Shown here: piece after piece, positions 17,628 to 26,124 of the stretch
Position numbering within the stretch: position 1 is the stretch's first letter
Layout: every line of letters begins with the position of its first letter
Assembly (NCBI RefSeq): GCF_004324755.1
Contig: NZ_SDMQ01000012.1
Location: forward strand, 1 to 64,000
DNA length: 64,000 nucleotides
Direction of reading: 5' to 3'
Source: Propioniciclava sinopodophylli
GTDB lineage: Bacteria > Actinomycetota > Actinomycetes > Propionibacteriales > Propionibacteriaceae
The notes under the pieces: model-generated
Databases searched by the model: none
The model's input: the letters and a program-made list of their open reading frames with translations, nothing else
What the model was told of the DNA's origin: nothing
Program-made: the position numbers and the translations under genes

Positions 17628-19539
17628 CGTCGTCCTCCATGCCGCGCGCGATGACGCGGCGGTAGTCGGGGTGTGCCTGCAGCTCGACGTGGGTGCCGCG
17701 GGCGACCTCGCGGCCCTCCACCAGCAACGCCACCACGTCGGCCCGGTGCAGCAGCAGCGGGGACGCCGTCGTCACCACGGTCGTACGCCCACGGCGGTGC
17801 TCCACGAGGCGCTCGGCGATCCGGGACTCGGTGTGGGCGTCCACTGCCGAGGTGGGCTCCACGAGCACGAGCACCTCGGGGTTGCGCACCAGGGCGCGCG
17901 CCAGCACGATGCGCTGGCGCTGCCCTCCGGACAACCCGCGCCCCTTCTCGTCGATCCGGCCCTGCCAACCACCGGGCAGCCCGTCGTACACGTCCTCGGC
18001 CGACGCGGTGCGCAGCGCACGCTCGGCTTCCTCGCGGGTGTGGGCGCCCCACGGGTCGACCGCGTCCTGGAGGGTACCCGCGAACAGGGACGCCCCCGTG
18101 TCCGACACCACGACCCGCTCCCGCAGGCTCGCGAGGTCGTACTCCGCGTAGTCGATGCCGTCGGCGGTCACGCCCCACAACTGGGCCGCGCGCTCGGCGT
18201 CCGCCCGCGCCCGCTCGGCGCGAACCCTGGCCCGCTCCTTGCGGGCCAACCGCAGCTTGCGCCCCTTCAGGTCGTCGAGCTCCGGCTCCTCACCGGTGAG
18301 TGGGGGCAGGTAGCGCCCGAGCCGGTCAGCCAAGGCGGCGGACGCCTCGGGGTCGGCCGAGACGACGGCCAGGAACTGGCCCGGGTGCACCTCGACCCCG
18401 GAGGACTCGTCGCGCAGCACGGGACGCTCGGCGACCTGCCGGCCCCGGTGCGCCCACGGCACGTCGGCAGCGAACAGGGCGATCGTCTTGCGCGCCGCCA
18501 CGAGGCCCTGCACCCACCGCTGCGCCGAGTCGAAGAACGTCCGCATCGGGGTGACCAAGAACACCGCGTAGCCGAAGAAGCTGATCAGTTCGCCGACCGT
18601 GAGCTCGCCCGCCAGCATGTGCTGCGCACCGAGGTACACCAGCACGACGAGCAGGATGCCCGACAGGAGCACGCTGATCGCCTCGACGACCCCCTGCCAC
18701 GTGCCGAGAGTGATGCCCAGGCGGCGCACCTTCCGCGACTGGCGCTCGTAGTTGCGGGCGAAAGTCTGCTCGCCCCCGATCCCGCGCAGGATGCGCAGGC
18801 CCGCGACGATGTCGGTGGCAAGCGAGGTCAGGTGCGAGCTCTCGGTGCGCTCGGCGGTCTGCGCCGCCGTCAACGGGCGCATGACCGGCAGGGACGCCGC
18901 GAGCAGCAGCGGCGTCGCGACCAGCACCACCAGCCCCAGCGTTGGCGACGTGCTGAACATCAGCACGCAGACGAACAGGAAGCTCAGCGCCGACGCCATG
19001 ACGTGGCCGAAGGCCTCGATCGTCGCCCCGAACTGGTCGGAGTCGGAGTTGGAGATGCTGAGCGCCTCGCCGGTCGGCACGCGGCGTCCGAGGAGGTGGC
19101 CCAGGTCGGCCGCCTTGCGGCCGACGCGCCGCTGCGTGCCGTGGATGGCGATCACCCACATGCGTACGGCCAACGTGTGGAAGAGGATGCCCCCCGCCAC
19201 ACCGAACGCGATGACGCCCAGCAGCAGCGCGACCCAGCCGAGCGTGGCCGCCAGGTCGCGGCTCAGGATTCCCGCGTCGATGGCGCGGCCCAGGAGCCAC
19301 GGCGTCAGCGAGCCGGGGACGAGCCAGGACAGGGCGGCCAGGGTCATGGTCGGCACGACCCAGCCCATCGACCGCATCAACCAGAACAGGAACCGGCTCG
19401 GGGACCGGACGTCGGGGGCACCGGGCTCGCCGGCGCGGAAGCCGCCCACCCGGGGCGGGAAGTCGTGGCGACCCTCCCAGCGCAGGCTGGGGTCGCGATC
19501 GTGCGGGCGTGGAGTCGACGCGTCGACAGGGCGAAACAT
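17620..19539 (-). CDS. ABC exporter half-transporter with degenerate Walker A and B
   Basis: This 639-residue partner has an N-terminal cytoplasmic extension, six membrane helices (about 60-340) and an ATPase domain in which Walker A has lost its GKS/T lysine (SADPEASAA, near 391) and Walker B reads LVLVEPTS, with Val in place of the Asp (near 560). The signature LSGGQRQR (near 537) is perfect. It also has a charged Arg/Glu-rich insertion (about 430-460) between Walker A and the signature. These losses mirror those of the downstream partner, as expected for an obligate heterodimer with a single hydrolytic site. A possible leader peptide lies 75 bases upstream. Confidence 0.9.
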   Translation of the reverse strand: MFRPVDASTPRPHDRDPSLRWEGRHDFPPRVGGFRAGEPGAPDVRSPSRFLFWLMRSMGWVVPTMTLAALSWLVPGSLTPWLLGRAIDAGILSRDLAATLGWVALLLGVIAFGVAGGILFHTLAVRMWVIAIHGTQRRVGRKAADLGHLLGRRVPTGEALSISNSDSDQFGATIEAFGHVMASALSFLFVCVLMFSTSPTLGLVVLVATPLLLAASLPVMRPLTAAQTAERTESSHLTSLATDIVAGLRILRGIGGEQTFARNYERQSRKVRRLGITLGTWQGVVEAISVLLSGILLVVLVYLGAQHMLAGELTVGELISFFGYAVFLVTPMRTFFDSAQRWVQGLVAARKTIALFAADVPWAHRGRQVAERPVLRDESSGVEVHPGQFLAVVSADPEASAALADRLGRYLPPLTGEEPELDDLKGRKLRLARKERARVRAERARADAERAAQLWGVTADGIDYAEYDLASLRERVVVSDTGASLFAGTLQDAVDPWGAHTREEAERALRTASAEDVYDGLPGGWQGRIDEKGRGLSGGQRQRIVLARALVRNPEVLVLVEPTSAVDAHTESRIAERLVEHRRGRTTVVTTASPLLLHRADVVALLVEGREVARGTHVELQAHPDYRRVIARGMEDDDE

Positions 19540-19614
19540 GGGTTACCTCAAGCGTTCTGGGGGGGCGTGGTGCCGGGCGGGCGATGGGCCCGCGGGTGCC
19601 GGGGCGGCGTGGGG

Positions 19615-19692
19615 TCAGGCGGCGGTGGCTGCGACAGGCGTGCCTGCGGCAGTGCGCGGCCGACCGATGCCATACGTGACCATGCTGATCAT
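19615..19692 (-). CDS. Possible leader peptide of the ABC exporter operon, 25 residues
   Basis: A short frame (MISMVTYGIGRPRTAAG then TPVAATAA, stop) follows a strong purine-rich ribosome site (GGAAGGGGG) about 8 bases before its ATG, 75 bases upstream of the first exporter gene and on the same strand. The interval contains GC-rich segments that can pair with each other and with the end of the reading frame. This layout is typical of translation-attenuation control of antibiotic-export genes, where a stalled ribosome exposes the downstream start. No family match is claimed, and it could also be chance. Confidence 0.4.
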   Translation of the reverse strand: MISMVTYGIGRPRTAAGTPVAATAA

Positions 19693-19784
19693 GTCGGCCC
19701 CCTTCCGATCGACTCCAGAACCGGCGCCCACGTTACGCCCGGGCGCCCCGCAGGGTCAATCGGATCCGGCAACCCCCCGCACCC

Positions 19785-21359
19785 TCAGCGGCGGCGTCCG
19801 GTGCCGAAGATCGAGCGGGTGATCTCGCGGGCGGCCGAGCGGGCCATCTGGCGCACCATCGTGTTCTCCGTGAGCTTCTCGAAGAACGACTTGTCCCGGC
19901 GCGTGGTCCGGCGCGGGGCTGTCCCGCGCTCGAGCCGCGCCTGCTCCTTCTGGTACGCCGCCTGCTGCTTGGCCTGCTCCTGCGCCGCGGCCTCTGCGGC
20001 CGCCGCCTCCGCGCCGGCCTGCAGCTTGGCGTTGAGCACCTCGTAGGCCGACTCGCGGTCCACCGCGGTGCCGTACTTGCCCTGCATGACCGACCGCGCC
20101 ACGCCGTCCGCCATGGCCGTGGAATCGAGTGGGTCCATGGACGCCTGGGGCGCGCGCATCCGGGTCCAGGCGACCGGGGTCGGGGCGCCCTTGGGGTTGA
20201 GCACCGTGACGATGGCCTCGCCGATGCCGAGCTGCTGGAGCCGCTCCGCCAGGTCGTAGTCGGTCTTCGGGTAAGTGTTCACGGTCGCCTTCAGCGCCTT
20301 GGCGTCGTTGGGCGTGTGGGCGCGCAACTGGTGCTGGACGCGGGAGCCGAGCTGGGCGAGCACGTCCTCGGGGACGTCCTTGGGCGTCTGGGTGACGAAG
20401 AACACGCCCACGCCCTTCGAGCGGATCAGGCGGACCGTCTGCTCGATGGCGTCGGTGAAGGCCTTGGACGCCCCGTCGAACAGCAGGTGCGCCTCGTCGA
20501 AGAAGAACACCAGCTTCGGCTTGTCCAGGTCGCCGGCCTCGGGGAGGTCCTGGTACAGGTCGGCGAGCAGCCACATCAGGAAGGTCGAGAACAGGGCAGG
20601 ACGGTCCTGCAGGTTGGGCAGCTCGAGCAGGGAGATGACGCCCTGGCCGTCCGTCGTCACGTGCAGCAGGTCGTTGGTGTCGAACTCGGGCTCGCCGAAG
20701 AACGTGTCGCCGCCCTGCGCCGCGAGCGCGGTCACCTGGCGCTGGATGACGCCGACCGTGGCCTTCGACAGGCCGCCGATGTCGGCGAGCTCGGTCTTGC
20801 CCTCGGCGGAGGTGAGAAACTTCAGCAGTTCCATCAGGTCCTTGAGGTCGAGCAGCAGCAGGTTGTTCGTGTCGGCGTAGTGGAACACCAGCGCCAGCGA
20901 GCTCTCCTGGGTCTGGTTCAGGCCCAGCACCTTGCTCAGCAGCAGCGGGCCGAACTGCGACACCGTCGCCCGCAGCGGGACGCCCGTGCCCTGGCCGCCC
21001 AGCGCGTAGAACTCGACGGGGCACCCGGCCGGGGTGAACTCCTGGCCGATCGCGGCGGTGCGCTCGAGCAGCTTGTCGTTGGTCCCGCCGGGGATCGCCA
21101 GGCCGGACAGGTCGCCCTTGATGTCGGCGGCGAAAACAGGGACGCCCGCGCGGCTGACCTGCTCGGCCATCAGCTGCAGGGTCTTGGTCTTGCCGGTGCC
21201 GGTGGCGCCTGCGACCAGCCCGTGCCGGTTCAGCATGGAAAGCGAGATGCGGATCCTCGCGTCGGGAACGGGGGTGCCCTCGTCCACGAGGACACCCAGC
21301 TCGATCGAATCCTCCTCGAAGGAGTACCCGGCCCTGATGGCGTCGATGGCGTCGGTCAT
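19785..21359 (-). CDS. HerA-like ATPase (DUF853 family)
   Basis: This 524-residue protein is a P-loop ATPase of the FtsK/HerA clade. Walker A is GATGTGKT (51-58) and Walker B is KLVFFFDEAHLLF (near 285-297). DUF853 family blocks such as FAADIKGDLSGLA and FFVTQTPKDVPEDVLAQLG are intact. The C-terminal 90 residues are an Ala/Gln/Arg-rich helix, probably coiled coil. The family is linked to DNA translocation or repair, but the exact role in bacteria is unclear. It is divergent from the next gene. A TAGCCT box about 7 bases before the ATG and no ribosome site suggest a leaderless message. Confidence 0.85.
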   Translation of the reverse strand: MTDAIDAIRAGYSFEEDSIELGVLVDEGTPVPDARIRISLSMLNRHGLVAGATGTGKTKTLQLMAEQVSRAGVPVFAADIKGDLSGLAIPGGTNDKLLERTAAIGQEFTPAGCPVEFYALGGQGTGVPLRATVSQFGPLLLSKVLGLNQTQESSLALVFHYADTNNLLLLDLKDLMELLKFLTSAEGKTELADIGGLSKATVGVIQRQVTALAAQGGDTFFGEPEFDTNDLLHVTTDGQGVISLLELPNLQDRPALFSTFLMWLLADLYQDLPEAGDLDKPKLVFFFDEAHLLFDGASKAFTDAIEQTVRLIRSKGVGVFFVTQTPKDVPEDVLAQLGSRVQHQLRAHTPNDAKALKATVNTYPKTDYDLAERLQQLGIGEAIVTVLNPKGAPTPVAWTRMRAPQASMDPLDSTAMADGVARSVMQGKYGTAVDRESAYEVLNAKLQAGAEAAAAEAAAQEQAKQQAAYQKEQARLERGTAPRRTTRRDKSFFEKLTENTMVRQMARSAAREITRSIFGTGRRR

Positions 21360-21377
21360 GGTTCAGAGGCTAGCGCC

Positions 21378-21389
21378 TAGACTGGGAGG
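21378..21389 (+). promoter_or_regulatory. Probable -10 box of a leaderless transcript
   Basis: TAGACT ends 6 bases before the GTG start at 21390, the spacing expected when the first transcribed base is the start codon. No ribosome site fits. Confidence 0.5.
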
Positions 21390-21683
21390 GTGATCTTCAA
21401 GCGAGTCGGCGAGGAGCGCCCCTACCCCGAGCACGGCTACACCCAACGCCAGTGGGCCCAGATCGCGCCGCAGCAGGTGCGCCTGGACCAGCTTGTCACC
21501 ACCAAGCGCTGGCTCGACCTGGAGGCCCTGCTCGAGGAGGACTCGACGTTCTACGGCGACCTGTTCGCCCACGTCATCGCGTGGCGCGGCGACCTCTACC
21601 TGGAGGACGGCCTGCACCGGACGCTGCGCGCCGCGCTGCAGCAGCGCCAGTCGGTGCACGCCCGCGTGCTCGACCTGAAGTAA
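21390..21683 (+). CDS. Conserved actinobacterial protein with ParB-like DGLHR motif
   Basis: This 97-residue protein contains VRLDQLVTTKRWLDLEALL and, near the end, YLEDGLHRTLRAALQQRQ. The pattern of a short beta strand plus D-G-x-H-R resembles the ParB/sulfiredoxin-like fold. I recall close relatives upstream of LytR_C genes in actinobacteria, sometimes labelled as antitoxin-like, but no toxin is adjacent here and I would not call it one. Translation starts at GTG with a -10 box 6 bases upstream (leaderless). It is 43 bases before the LytR_C gene and likely co-transcribed. Confidence 0.65.
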   Translation: MIFKRVGEERPYPEHGYTQRQWAQIAPQQVRLDQLVTTKRWLDLEALLEEDSTFYGDLFAHVIAWRGDLYLEDGLHRTLRAALQQRQSVHARVLDLK

Positions 21684-21726
21684 CCTGAGCGGCACGCAAT
21701 CACCCCGAACGAGGAGGAGGGAAGGC

Positions 21727-22251
21727 ATGGACGCCCGCCGCATCGTTCGCGCGCTCAAGACGCCGGTGACCCTCCTCATCCTGGCGGCGATGGTCTACTT
21801 CGCCGCCCGCTGGGGCATGGACGCCGCCCGCGCCCCCATCCCGCCGCGTCCACTGGACCCGTGCGTGGTGCAGGAGGTCGGCCCCGTCCTCAAGCCCGAG
21901 CACGTCTACGTGATGGTCTACAACGGCTCCAAGCAGGACGGCCTGGCCAAGCGCCTGGGCCAGATCCTGTCGGCCGACGGGTTCAAGGTCTACAAGCGCA
22001 CCAACGCCGACCGTGACGACTACGTCCAGTCGGTCGTGAAGGGCCACTCGGAGGACTCCCCCGAGGTGATCCTGGTCCGCCAGGCGTTCGAGAACATCGG
22101 CTTCGAGGCGGACGGCCGCGCCGACCGCACCGTCGACGTCATCATCGGCGCCGAGCAGCCCGCCCCGCACCCGGCCCCCGAGTTCGGAGTCCCGCTGCCC
22201 GACGGCAAGGCCTGCCTGCCCGACCTGAAGCTCACCAACACTGACGGCTGA
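21727..22251 (+). CDS. Membrane-anchored LytR C-terminal domain protein
   Basis: This 174-residue protein has one N-terminal membrane helix (about 12-32: TPVTLLILAAMVYFAARWGM) and an extracellular LytR_C domain (about 55-140, with VYVMVYNGSKQDGLAKRLGQ and GFKVYKR). LytR_C domains occur at the ends of LytR-CpsA-Psr wall-polymer ligases and as stand-alone membrane proteins. Here the ligase domain is absent, so a wall-associated accessory role is inferred. The start has a strong AGGAGGAGGG ribosome site. It ends 12 bases before the convergent antiporter gene. Confidence 0.82.
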   Translation: MDARRIVRALKTPVTLLILAAMVYFAARWGMDAARAPIPPRPLDPCVVQEVGPVLKPEHVYVMVYNGSKQDGLAKRLGQILSADGFKVYKRTNADRDDYVQSVVKGHSEDSPEVILVRQAFENIGFEADGRADRTVDVIIGAEQPAPHPAPEFGVPLPDGKACLPDLKLTNTDG

Positions 22252-22263
22252 CCCGTCTCCCCG

Positions 22264-23742
22264 TCAGGGGTGGAGCCAGCGCGCGAGGCGTCCGGAACGC
22301 CCGATGCTGCGAAAACGTTCCTCCACCTCCGCGCGCCTGGCCGACGGCACCACGACCATCAGCTCGTCCCGCTCGCACAGGCGGTCGCCGGGCTGGGGCA
22401 CGATCGGCTCCCCGTCGCGCAGGATCACCGAGATCACCGTGAACTTCGGCAGCCGCAGCTCGCGGATCGTGACGCCGTGCAGGCGCGAGCCCTCCGGGAC
22501 GCTGACCTGCATGAAGTCCGCCTGGATGCGGTCGAGCGGCGCCACCTCGACCTCGATGTCGGTCGGGTCCACCTCTCCGGCGATGCCGAGCCGCCGCGCC
22601 ACCCACGGCAGGGTCGGCGCTTGCAGCAAGGTGAACACCACCACGAGCACCAGCACCTCCTCGGAGATGCGGGCCGCCGACGGGGCACCCGCGGCCAGCG
22701 GCACGGTGGCCATGATGATCGGCACCGCGCCACGCAGGCCGGCCCACGAGATGAACGCCTGCTCGCGCCACGGCACCTTGAACCAGATCGCGCAGACCAC
22801 CACCGACAGGGGCCGGGCGACGAAGGTCAGGAAGGCGCCGATGATGAGCGACTCGCCGACCATCTGCAGCGTCAGCCCCTCGGGCGAGGCGAGCATGCCG
22901 AGCATGACGAACAGGCCGATCTGGGCGATCCAGCCGATGCCCTCGGCGAACGAGCGGGTGGCGTTGCGGTGTGGCAGCTTGCTGTTGCCCAGGATCAGCG
23001 CCGCCACGTAGACAGCCGCGAACCCCGACAGGTGCAGCCACACTCCCAGCCCGTAGGCGAGGACAGCCACCGACAGCGCCGCCAGCGGGTAGAGGCCGGA
23101 CGCGGGCAGCGCCACACTGCGCAGCAGCCAGCCGCCGGCGAACCCGATGATGGCGCCGAGGACCACGCCGCCGGCGAGCTCGAACGCGATGGTGAGGCCG
23201 AGCGAGAGCGGGCCGCCGGGCACGTCGCCGAGGGTCCAGGCGGTCGCGGCGGCGACAAGGAGCACGATGGGAGCGTCGTTGAGGCCGGACTCCCCCTCCA
23301 GCACCGACCGGACGCGGGCGGGCAGGGGCATGCCGCGCAGCACCGAGAAGATGGCCGCCGAATCAGTGGGGGCGGTGATCGCCCCGATCAGGGCGGCCTG
23401 GGCCACCGGCAGCTTCAGCACCAGGTGGCAGAAGACCGCCACCAAGGCGATCGAGATCAGGACGCCGACGGTCGCCAGCAGCCCGGCGATGCTGAGCGAA
23501 CCCTTGATGTCGACCCACTTCGTGCTGAACCCGCCCTCGGCGAGGATGAACACCAGGGCGGCGAAGCCGAGCGCGTGGGCGAGGGCGGCGTCCGTCATGC
23601 GGAGCCCGAACAGCTCCAGCGAGAGGCCCAACCCGAGGAAGATCAGCAGCGACGGGAGGCCCAGGCGCGAGCCGATGCGGGCGGCGGCGACGGCAGCGAT
23701 GAGCACGACGGCGCCGAGCAACAGCATGGCGTCCAGGCTCAT
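22264..23742 (-). CDS. Potassium/proton antiporter, CPA1 family with TrkA_C domain
   Basis: This 492-residue integral membrane protein has about 12-13 helices (1-390) with the CPA signature for ion exchange (ALIGAITAPTDSAAIFSVLR and GESGLNDAPIV, the latter carrying the conserved acidic residue). A C-terminal TrkA_C/RCK-type regulatory domain (about 410-485, SVPEGSRLHGVTIRELRLP, RCERDELMVV-like end) is present, as in CvrA/NhaP2 K+/H+ antiporters. The exact ion cannot be fixed from sequence. The ATG has a GGGAGG ribosome site. It is monocistronic. Confidence 0.88.
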   Translation of the reverse strand: MSLDAMLLLGAVVLIAAVAAARIGSRLGLPSLLIFLGLGLSLELFGLRMTDAALAHALGFAALVFILAEGGFSTKWVDIKGSLSIAGLLATVGVLISIALVAVFCHLVLKLPVAQAALIGAITAPTDSAAIFSVLRGMPLPARVRSVLEGESGLNDAPIVLLVAAATAWTLGDVPGGPLSLGLTIAFELAGGVVLGAIIGFAGGWLLRSVALPASGLYPLAALSVAVLAYGLGVWLHLSGFAAVYVAALILGNSKLPHRNATRSFAEGIGWIAQIGLFVMLGMLASPEGLTLQMVGESLIIGAFLTFVARPLSVVVCAIWFKVPWREQAFISWAGLRGAVPIIMATVPLAAGAPSAARISEEVLVLVVVFTLLQAPTLPWVARRLGIAGEVDPTDIEVEVAPLDRIQADFMQVSVPEGSRLHGVTIRELRLPKFTVISVILRDGEPIVPQPGDRLCERDELMVVVPSARRAEVEERFRSIGRSGRLARWLHP

Positions 23743-23886
23743 GGGCGACCTCCCTGAGCCAGCCTATCGTTGCAACCTGCCGGAGAGGGGTGCGCGCGCG
23801 GGCGGCTACAGGTCGGACGCCGAGGCCTCCGCCGCGCGGATGACCGTCGACGACCTGCTGCCCACGTGAGGCGCCCGTGATGCGTC

Positions 23887-23916
23887 AGAGCCCGGATCCT
23901 TCAGGATCCGGGCTCT
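23887..23916. terminator. Strong hairpin downstream of tRNA-Ser
   Basis: AGAGCCCGGATCCT pairs perfectly with AGGATCCGGGCTCT around a very short loop. It lies just past the 3' end of the tRNA on the minus strand and is the likely tRNA terminator, though a U-tract is not evident. Confidence 0.7.
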
Positions 23917-23921
23917 GCTGG

Positions 23922-24007
23922 CGGTGGCGGTGGGATTTGAACCCACGGATGGGAGACCCATCACGCGCTTTCGAGGCGCGCTCCTTCGGCCGCTCGGACA
24001 CGCCACC
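23922..24007 (-). tRNA. tRNA-Ser (anticodon CGA)
   Basis: The minus strand folds into a class II tRNA: acceptor GGTGGCG/CGCCACC, a D arm with TCCGAGCGG, anticodon stem CGCGC/GCGCG with loop CTCGAAA (anticodon CGA, reads UCG), a long variable arm, and T arm GTGGG-TTCAAAT-CCCAC. The discriminator is G and CCA is not encoded. The long variable arm and discriminator confirm serine. Confidence 0.95.
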
Positions 24008-24085
24008 GTCTGTCAGCTTATCGGGTGGCGGCGCCGTGAATCCAATCGGGCGCCCGGCCCTACGAGGCTCGCTTTCGCTCGCACC

Positions 24086-24571
24086 TCAGGGATCCTGAAG
24101 GCGGTGGCCCGCGAAGAACGACCTCAACATCTCGGCGCTCTCGTCGGCCAGAACGCCGCCCGTCACCTCGACGCGGTGGTTCAGGCGCGGGTCGCGCACG
24201 ATGTCGAAGACGGACGCCACCGCCCCGGCCTTGGCGTCGAGCGCGCCGTAGACGAGGCGCCCCACGCGGGCGTTGACGATCGCTCCCGCGCACATGGCGC
24301 ACGGTTCAAGGGTGACGACGAGCGTTGTGTCCTCCAGGTGCCACTGCCGGGTCGAGGAAGGGCCGCCGGCCACGGCCCGGCGCAGGGCGAGCACCTCGGC
24401 GTGGGCGGTGGGGTCGCCGGTGAGTTCGCGCTCGTTGCCGGCCTCCGCGAGCACGGCGCCGTCGGGGCCGAGCAGGACCGCGCCAATGGGGACGTCCCCG
24501 TGGGCGGCGGCGTCCGAGGCCCGGGCCAGGGCACGGCGCATGGCCGTGGCCCAGCGCGTCCCGCCGGTCAT
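24086..24571 (-). CDS. tadA: tRNA-specific adenosine deaminase
   Basis: This 161-residue cytidine/adenosine deaminase-fold enzyme converts the wobble adenosine of tRNA-Arg(ACG) to inosine. The zinc site is complete: HAE (His57, Glu59) and PCAMC (Cys91, Cys94). The specificity features typical of TadA (NERELTGDPTAHAE, VGRLVYGALDAKAGA) are present. It overlaps the preceding gene by ATGA, so the two are translationally coupled. It is close to tRNA-Ser, but that tRNA is not a known bacterial TadA substrate. Normal length and intact. Confidence 0.93.
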   Translation of the reverse strand: MTGGTRWATAMRRALARASDAAAHGDVPIGAVLLGPDGAVLAEAGNERELTGDPTAHAEVLALRRAVAGGPSSTRQWHLEDTTLVVTLEPCAMCAGAIVNARVGRLVYGALDAKAGAVASVFDIVRDPRLNHRVEVTGGVLADESAEMLRSFFAGHRLQDP

Positions 24572-25233
24572 CCCTCCAGGCCGAAGCCCGAGGCCACCTT
24601 GTCGTAGACGCCCGCGAAGCCGAGCTTGTCGACGATGGCCTCGAGCGACTCCAGCGGGTCGGCGTCGTCGTCGGTGGTGATGGCCTCGAGCTCCATCTCC
24701 GACAGGCCCGCGTCGGCGAAGAGGTCGAAGTCGCCGACGGGCTCGGAGTCGTCATCGTCGTCGGGCAGGTCGACACCGAGGAAGTCGGCGGCGTCGCGCG
24801 CGATCGGCCAGTCGAGGGCCGCCGACACGTCGGACAGGAACAGCTCCACCTTGGGGCCGCGCACGCGCACGATGACGAAGAAGTCGGAGTCGATACTGAC
24901 CACGCCCACCGCGCCGGCATCGCCGGGCACGCGGCGGAGCGCCTCGATCAGGCCGTCCAGGTCGTTGGCGAGCTCCAGGTCGAGGGCCGTGGCGGCCGGC
25001 TGGCCGTCCTCGCGGTAGAGAGCGGCGACGAGGTCGATGTCGTCCTCGGTGGCGTCCTCGGGGTAGTCGTAGTCGTCCTCGTCAGTGTCGTCGTCGTCGT
25101 CGTTGGCGTCGTCCGCCTCGGGGTCGAGCAGGTCGAGGGCGGAGTAGTCGTTCTCGTCGGCCTCGTCGATGCCCGGCCGGTCGTCGCCGCGGTCGGCGAG
25201 CTCGGCGTCGAACTCCTCGTCACGTCCGGCCAT
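24568..25233 (-). CDS. tRNA adenosine deaminase-associated protein with acidic N-terminus
   Basis: This 221-residue acidic protein matches the actinobacterial family always found next to tadA. Its conserved core is about 65-215 ([40 protein letters not shown] and the C-terminal [17 protein letters not shown]). The first about 65 residues are extremely rich in Asp and Glu, including runs such as [17 protein letters not shown], and a second acidic stretch interrupts the core. The molecular role is unknown; a link to tRNA editing is inferred from coupling to tadA. The start has a GGGAGG ribosome site. Confidence 0.85.
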   Translation of the reverse strand: MAGRDEEFDAELADRGDDRPGIDEADENDYSALDLLDPEADDANDDDDDTDEDDYDYPEDATEDDIDLVAALYREDGQPAATALDLELANDLDGLIEALRRVPGDAGAVGVVSIDSDFFVIVRVRGPKVELFLSDVSAALDWPIARDAADFLGVDLPDDDDDSEPVGDFDLFADAGLSEMELEAITTDDDADPLESLEAIVDKLGFAGVYDKVASGFGLEG

Positions 25234-25346
25234 GGTGGCCTCCCTTCCTCGGCCTCCATCGTGTCAGACTCCCGGGGATTCGGCACTTAGTTGCACCGGC
25301 CGCCCACCCGGGCACGGGCGCCCCGCGGCCTGCAACAATGGCCCCC

Positions 25347-25988
25347 GTGGAACTCATCGCCGTGGATCATCCGCTCGTCGCCCACAAGGTCCGCCTGTTG
25401 CGTGACGTCGACACCGACTCCCCCACCTTCCGCCGCCTCGTGGACGAACTCGTCACCCTGCTGTCCTACGAGGCCACCCGCGCGGTGCGCGTCGAGGACG
25501 CCGAGGTGACCACCCCGATCACCACGACCACCGGCGCCCGCCTGTCGCACCCGCTGCCGCTCGTGGTGCCGATCCTGCGCGCGGGTCTGGGCATGCTCGA
25601 CGGCATGATGCGCGTCATGCCGACCGCCGAGGTCGGCTTCGTCGGCATGGTGCGCGACGAGGAGACCCTCGAACCGTTCACCTACGCCGAGCGCCTGCCG
25701 CAGGACCTGTCCGGGCGTCAGTGCTACGTGCTCGACCCGATGCTGGCCACGGGCGGATCCCTGGGCGGCACGGTGAAGTTCCTGGTCGACCGCGGCGCCG
25801 ACCACATCACCTGCATCTGCCTGCTCGCCGCACCCGAGGGCATCGAGAACCTGCGCAAGCTCGTCGACCCCGTCGGCGTCCCGTGCACGCTCGTGGTCGC
25901 GGCCGTCGACGAGAAGCTCAACGAGCACGGCTACATCGTCCCCGGCCTGGGCGACGCGGGCGACCGCCTCTACGGGCTTGCCGACTGA
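25347..25988 (+). CDS. upp: Uracil phosphoribosyltransferase
   Basis: This 213-residue salvage enzyme makes UMP from uracil and PRPP. The family N-terminus ([14 protein letters not shown]), the catalytic region [13 protein letters not shown], the PRPP loop [10 protein letters not shown] and the uracil-binding end [15 protein letters not shown] are all intact. GTG at 25347 was preferred because it gives the usual N-terminus and lies 7 bases after an AACAAT -10 box; the ATG at 25338 falls inside that box. The 136 bases after its stop contain nothing I can assign. Confidence 0.93.
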   Translation: MELIAVDHPLVAHKVRLLRDVDTDSPTFRRLVDELVTLLSYEATRAVRVEDAEVTTPITTTTGARLSHPLPLVVPILRAGLGMLDGMMRVMPTAEVGFVGMVRDEETLEPFTYAERLPQDLSGRQCYVLDPMLATGGSLGGTVKFLVDRGADHITCICLLAAPEGIENLRKLVDPVGVPCTLVVAAVDEKLNEHGYIVPGLGDAGDRLYGLAD

Positions 25989-26124
25989 GCAACCGTCACT
26001 TGGGGGTCATCCCGAGGTGCTCGCCCAACCGGGCGCCCGCGCTGGACGCGGCGCTTGAACACGCCCACATCACGACGATCGAAGCGCGGGCGGTCGTGGC
26101 TGAGGAACACCTCGTCGCGGTGGA

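Noticed and set aside
21390-21683. Antitoxin of a toxin-antitoxin pair
   Set aside because: No small toxin gene lies next to it; the neighbour is a LytR_C membrane protein.
23757-23869. Plus-strand tail ending RMTVDDLLPT before the tRNA
   Set aside because: It could be the 3' scrap of a lost gene, but no family was recognised and the upstream part is the antisense of the antiporter.
23887-23916. tRNA-Ser as an integration (att) site
   Set aside because: No integrase, no direct repeat of the tRNA 3' end and no change in gene content beside it were seen.
25989-26124. Minus-strand frame resembling a gene fragment (HRDEVFLSHDRPRFDRRDV)
   Set aside because: It is continuous with antisense of neighbouring genes, has no start or family match, and is too short to support.
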